64,000 nt of DNA, from assembly GCF_000687555.1 (NCBI RefSeq), contig NZ_JHWJ01000002.1, positions 1 to 64,000 of the forward strand, written 5' to 3'. The stretch comes from [Clostridium] aerotolerans DSM 5434. GTDB lineage: Bacteria; Bacillota; Clostridia; Lachnospirales; Lachnospiraceae. Shown piece by piece: positions 61,155-64,000 of this stretch. Position 1 is the first letter of the stretch, and each line of letters opens with the position of its first letter. Both the position numbers and the translations under genes were made by a program. Under the pieces are notes generated by a model. The model had not been told where the DNA came from, ran no database searches, and saw only the letters and a list, made by a program, of their open reading frames with translations.

Positions 61155-62462
61155 CTATTCCACTGCTTTGAATGCTTCTGCTAAATCTTCAATGATATCT
61201 GCTGCATGCTCCGTACCAATGGAAAGACGAATGGTGTTTGGCTTAATTCCAGAGCCTAAAAGCTCCTCTTCCGTCATCTGGGAATGTGTGGTGGAAGCCG
61301 GATGAATTACCAGGGATTTTACGTCAGCAACATTTGCCAGTAAGGAAAACAGCTCCAGCTGGTCAATGAAATCTTTTGCTTTCTTTGCATCTCCTTTAAT
61401 CTCAAAGGTGAAGATGGAACCGCCTCCATTTGGGAAATACTTCTTATAAAGCTCCTGCTGCTCTGCATCCTCTGAAATAGATGGGTGATGCACCTTCTCT
61501 ACCTGAGGATGATTCTTTAAGAAGTCCACTACCTTAATGGCATTTTCTACATGGCGCTCGACTCTTAAGGATAAGGTCTCAAGTCCCTGTAAGAAAATAA
61601 AGGAATGGATGGGGGAAATGGATGCCCCTGTGTCACGAAGTAAAATAGCCCGGATCTTTGTAATATAGGCTGCAGCTCCTGCTGCCTTTGTAAAGCAGAT
61701 TCCGTGATAGCTTGGATTCGGCTCTGTTAAAGTCTCAAATTTACCGGAGGCTTCCCAGTCAAATTTTCCGCTGTCAACAATCACGCCGCCAATGGTGGTT
61801 CCGTGGCCACCGATGAATTTGGTTGCTGAATGCACTACGATATCCGCACCGTATTCAATAGGTCTTACCAGATAAGGAGTCGCAAAGGTATTATCCACGA
61901 TTAACGGAATTTTATGTGCATGAGCGATATGAGCAATTTTCTCAATATCCACTACGTCGGAGTTAGGATTTCCAAGAGTCTCGATTAAGATGAGCTTTGT
62001 ATTCTCCTGAACCGCCTTGTCTAAAGCATCGTAATCAAAAGGATCCACGAATGTGGTCTCAATGCCATATTCCGGCAGAGTGTGTGCCAGCAGATTATAG
62101 GTACCGCCGTAAATATTGTTTGCAGCAACAACATGATCTCCATTTTTTGCAATATTCTCAACAGAATAAGCTACGGCTGCTGCTCCAGAGGCAACAGCAA
62201 GAGCTGCGAGTCCGCCCTCCAGTGCTGCAATTCTCCGTTCAAATACATCCTGGGTAGGATTTGTAAGTCTTCCGTAAATATTGCCTGCATCCGTCAGATT
62301 AAACCTTGCTGCGGCATGCTCGCTGTTATGAAATACATAAGAGGATGTCTGGTAAATAGGGACTGCTCTGGCATCGGTAACAGAATCTGCCTGTTCCTGA
62401 CCAACGTGTAACTGTAATGTTTCAAACTTAAATTCTCTCTCTGCTCTATTCTTCTTTGCCAT
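61155..62462 (-). CDS. metY: O-acetylhomoserine sulfhydrylase
   Basis: 435 residues, the length of OAH sulfhydrylase rather than the ~380 of cystathionine enzymes. Landmarks: FETLQLHVGQEQADSVTDA, IYQTSSYVFHNSEHAAARF, ETLGNPNSDVVDIEKIA and the PLP lysine in VVHSATKFIGGHGTTIGG. It makes homocysteine from O-acetylhomoserine and sulfide. AGGAGG lies 8 bases before the ATG. Its promoter has TATAAT (62519-62524), a poor -35 and a LysR-type palindrome at about -66, so it is probably activator dependent. Confidence 0.93.
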   Translation of the reverse strand: MAKKNRAEREFKFETLQLHVGQEQADSVTDARAVPIYQTSSYVFHNSEHAAARFNLTDAGNIYGRLTNPTQDVFERRIAALEGGLAALAVASGAAAVAYSVENIAKNGDHVVAANNIYGGTYNLLAHTLPEYGIETTFVDPFDYDALDKAVQENTKLILIETLGNPNSDVVDIEKIAHIAHAHKIPLIVDNTFATPYLVRPIEYGADIVVHSATKFIGGHGTTIGGVIVDSGKFDWEASGKFETLTEPNPSYHGICFTKAAGAAAYITKIRAILLRDTGASISPIHSFIFLQGLETLSLRVERHVENAIKVVDFLKNHPQVEKVHHPSISEDAEQQELYKKYFPNGGGSIFTFEIKGDAKKAKDFIDQLELFSLLANVADVKSLVIHPASTTHSQMTEEELLGSGIKPNTIRLSIGTEHAADIIEDLAEAFKAVE

Positions 62463-62567
62463 GGGAAATTCCTCCTGTTTACATCTTCTCTGGTTTGTTT
62501 GATTTCTATCTTGATCATATTATACCGTGTTTGAACCGTTAGTGTTAATATGTATAATTACTATCTG

Positions 62568-62588
62568 GTTATAGGCAAAATCTATAAC
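62568..62588. promoter_or_regulatory. LysR-type site at the metY promoter
   Basis: GTTATAG-N7-CTATAAC, perfect 7-base arms, centred about 66 bases upstream of the start expected from the TATAAT at 62519-62524. That is the classical recognition position of LysR proteins. Confidence 0.65.
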
Positions 62589-62740
62589 AAACACCCAGAG
62601 CTGGCTCCTTGACCATTTACTGTTTCTTTATTATACAACACTCTTAAACAGCTTACACTATTTTTTTCTTCCTTGCTTATCCATCATATATCAGACTTAC
62701 TTGAATATACATATACAAAAATGCAAAAGGATAACAGCCC

Positions 62741-63553
62741 ATGAACGAACATTACCCATTTGTGAATCCTCCGCTTCCGTACGCCTATGACGCTCTGGAG
62801 CCTTATATTGACACACAAACCATGTATCTTCATCATGACAGGCATTTACAGAGGTATGTGGTTGAGCTCAATACAATTTTAAGAGATTATCCGGAACTGC
62901 AGAACTTATCCCTTCCGGAGCTGATTTCAAACCCGGAAAACCTTCCTGAAGAAATACGCCAAGGCATTATCAATTATGGAGGAGGCGTTTATAATCATAT
63001 TCTTTATTTTAACGGCATGACCAATTCCCAGAACCGTGCCCAGGCCGAAACTCTCTATCCAGCCATTGTTCAGGATTTTGGTAGTCTGGAAGAGTTCTTT
63101 AACGAATATAAACGAAAAGCCTTATCTGTATTTGGATCAGGATTTGCCTGGCTCGTAGTCGCTCCCAATGGAAGCCTTGAATTAGTCACCACCCGGAATC
63201 AGGATACTCCACTGGCCGATGGATATTGCGTGGTAACGGGCATGGATGTGTGGGAGCATGCATATTATCTGAAACGATTTAACGACCGTGCGGCATACAT
63301 CGAAGACTGGTTCCATGTAGTCAACTGGGAAATGGCAGACGAGCTTTATAAACAGTGTATGAATAACCTGGAAAATCAGCGGGCGAATGCTCCCCAACCG
63401 CCAGCTAATACGTTAGGTGCACCTACTGCTGAAGAAGAGCCTGTGCCAGCTCCTGAGACTTATACAGGACCAGGTTCCGGACTGGAAGATCTTCCGGCTG
63501 CAGGGCCAGAGACACCTGCTACTCCAGAAGAGGAAGTTGTTCCTACGGTTTGA
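62741..63553 (+). CDS. Fe/Mn superoxide dismutase with C-terminal Pro/Glu-rich tail
   Basis: 270 residues. Residues 1-205 are a SodA/SodB domain: YAYDALEPYIDTQTMYLHHD with the first metal His, GGVYNHILYFNGM with the second, and DVWEHAYYLKRFNDR with Asp and His. The usual HH after HHDR/K reads HL, and the second-shell GGHxxH reads GGVYNH. The last ~60 residues are Pro, Ala and Glu rich with several TP/APE repeats and no counterpart in ordinary SODs. In some clostridia SodA is a spore coat enzyme; the tail might serve attachment. No signal peptide. AAAAGGA precedes the ATG. Confidence 0.9.
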   Translation: MNEHYPFVNPPLPYAYDALEPYIDTQTMYLHHDRHLQRYVVELNTILRDYPELQNLSLPELISNPENLPEEIRQGIINYGGGVYNHILYFNGMTNSQNRAQAETLYPAIVQDFGSLEEFFNEYKRKALSVFGSGFAWLVVAPNGSLELVTTRNQDTPLADGYCVVTGMDVWEHAYYLKRFNDRAAYIEDWFHVVNWEMADELYKQCMNNLENQRANAPQPPANTLGAPTAEEEPVPAPETYTGPGSGLEDLPAAGPETPATPEEEVVPTV

Positions 63554-63653
63554 TACATAGCTTACATAGCGGTTTATGGGATTTACTTAATAAATCTAGT
63601 TGATTGTAAACGTTCGTTCAGCATGTTTCTTTTGTATATTCGTAAGAAATACG

Positions 63654-63687
63654 GAGCCGATATTACGGTTCCTTTTCTTTTGGTTTT
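63654..63687 (+). terminator. Terminator of the superoxide dismutase gene
   Basis: GGAGCCG and CGGTTCC pair around ATATTA (one G-U), followed by TTTTCTTTT. Confidence 0.65.
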
Positions 63688-63805
63688 TAAGCTATATTTT
63701 TCTGGTAATAAGTCCATGATATAGATGGAGATGTACTGTTTGAAAGGTATTACTTATTTTATACTTTTGTGGTAATATGAAATAAAAATAATGGAAGGAG
63801 AAACT

Positions 63806-63988
63806 ATGGACAAGTTTTTGAAAAGTGAATGGAGCTATCTTGAAAAGAAGCTGATTGTATCAACCTTTTTCTTATCAGGAGTCGTAATTGGTTTTTTATT
63901 TGCTCCCATTAAAAAAGGGATTTATTGCGGGAACAATAACGGGGCTACTATCCATACAAAAAAGGGGGGTAAGAAGGAGCATAAATGA
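63806..63988 (+). CDS. Small single-helix membrane protein
   Basis: 60 residues: charged N-terminus (MDKFLKSEWSYLEKK), one membrane helix (about 16-36, ending GFLFAPIKKGI) and a Gly/Asn/Lys-rich tail with one Cys. The layout recalls small YtxH-like membrane proteins but I cannot name a family. GGAAGGAG lies 6 bases before the ATG at 63806. A TG-extended TAATAT at about 63771 may be its -10. Confidence 0.7.
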   Translation: MDKFLKSEWSYLEKKLIVSTFFLSGVVIGFLFAPIKKGIYCGNNNGATIHTKKGGKKEHK

Positions 63989-64000
63989 TTTGATTTATTG

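Noticed and set aside
62463-62740. Riboswitch or leader ORF before metY
   Set aside because: The leader is only about 50 bases from the expected start point and shows no stem pattern or uORF.

Overview
The window looks like a chromosome segment of a spore-forming, anaerobic Firmicute of the Lachnospiraceae type (Lacrimispora / former Clostridium cluster XIVa). This is inferred from gene content and style: moderate GC, strong AGGAGG ribosome sites, a spoIID-spoIIQ pair, a T-box before ileS, fermentative ureide catabolism, DUF3793 and DUF6472 proteins. There is no rRNA, CRISPR array, phage or transposase. One tRNA gene, tRNA-Glu(CTC), is present.

Left part (1-15.3 kb): a Cys/Met/Pro-rich tandem-repeat protein that runs off the left edge on the minus strand; a FAD oxidoreductase with a C-terminal Rieske domain; a GGDEF-EAL protein with degenerate active sites; a CBS-pair protein; spoIIQ-like and spoIID; glgP; ileS with a T-box leader that appears to carry a second antiterminator/terminator; a promoter-to-terminator segment without an ORF that may be a structured ncRNA; pncB; a ROK kinase.

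Iron block (15.4-23.5 kb): an operon of siderophore-binding lipoprotein, two FecCD permeases, ATPase and an MsbA-like ABC protein, then an AraC-type regulator and a second siderophore-binding lipoprotein. An 18-bp palindrome (RGTTAG/AGTTCG-N6-CTAACT) lies at both lipoprotein promoters and again, 25 kb away, before a DUF3793-flavodoxin pair. This suggests one iron-starvation regulon.

Middle (23.5-29.3 kb): a small DUF6472 protein and an acyltransferase, tRNA-Glu, a three-gene cassette (HTH regulator, alpha/beta hydrolase, DUF4180) with an elaborate inverted-repeat operator, and an NfnAB-like flavoprotein pair.

Ureide block (29.4-46.8 kb): PucR regulator, AllC, a small membrane protein, LctP-family permease, carbamate kinase, a fused FdrA-YlbE (AllF-AllG) protein, AllD, AllE, an esterase, allantoinase 1, DUF2877 (AllH), NCS1 permease, allantoinase 2. 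Together they give a complete route allantoin -> allantoate -> ureidoglycine -> ureidoglycolate -> oxalurate -> oxamate + carbamoyl phosphate -> ATP. Two of the promoters share a 25-bp inverted repeat at identical spacing.

Sulfur block (48.5-62.5 kb): a nine-gene operon combines a cystine-type ABC importer, three paralogous glutathionyl-hydroquinone-reductase-like (GST-fold) proteins, two GNAT acetyltransferases and an M20 peptidase. It is followed upstream by cysK, patB, a Cys/Met PLP lyase, a LysR regulator and an OAH sulfhydrylase. Short Cys-containing leader ORFs precede both the nine-gene operon and cysK, and a LysR-type palindrome sits near -66 at two promoters. I regard the nine-gene operon with its Cys leader as the best candidate for an undescribed system, possibly salvage of S-conjugated cysteine. 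The right end carries an Fe/Mn superoxide dismutase with an unusual tail and a small membrane protein.
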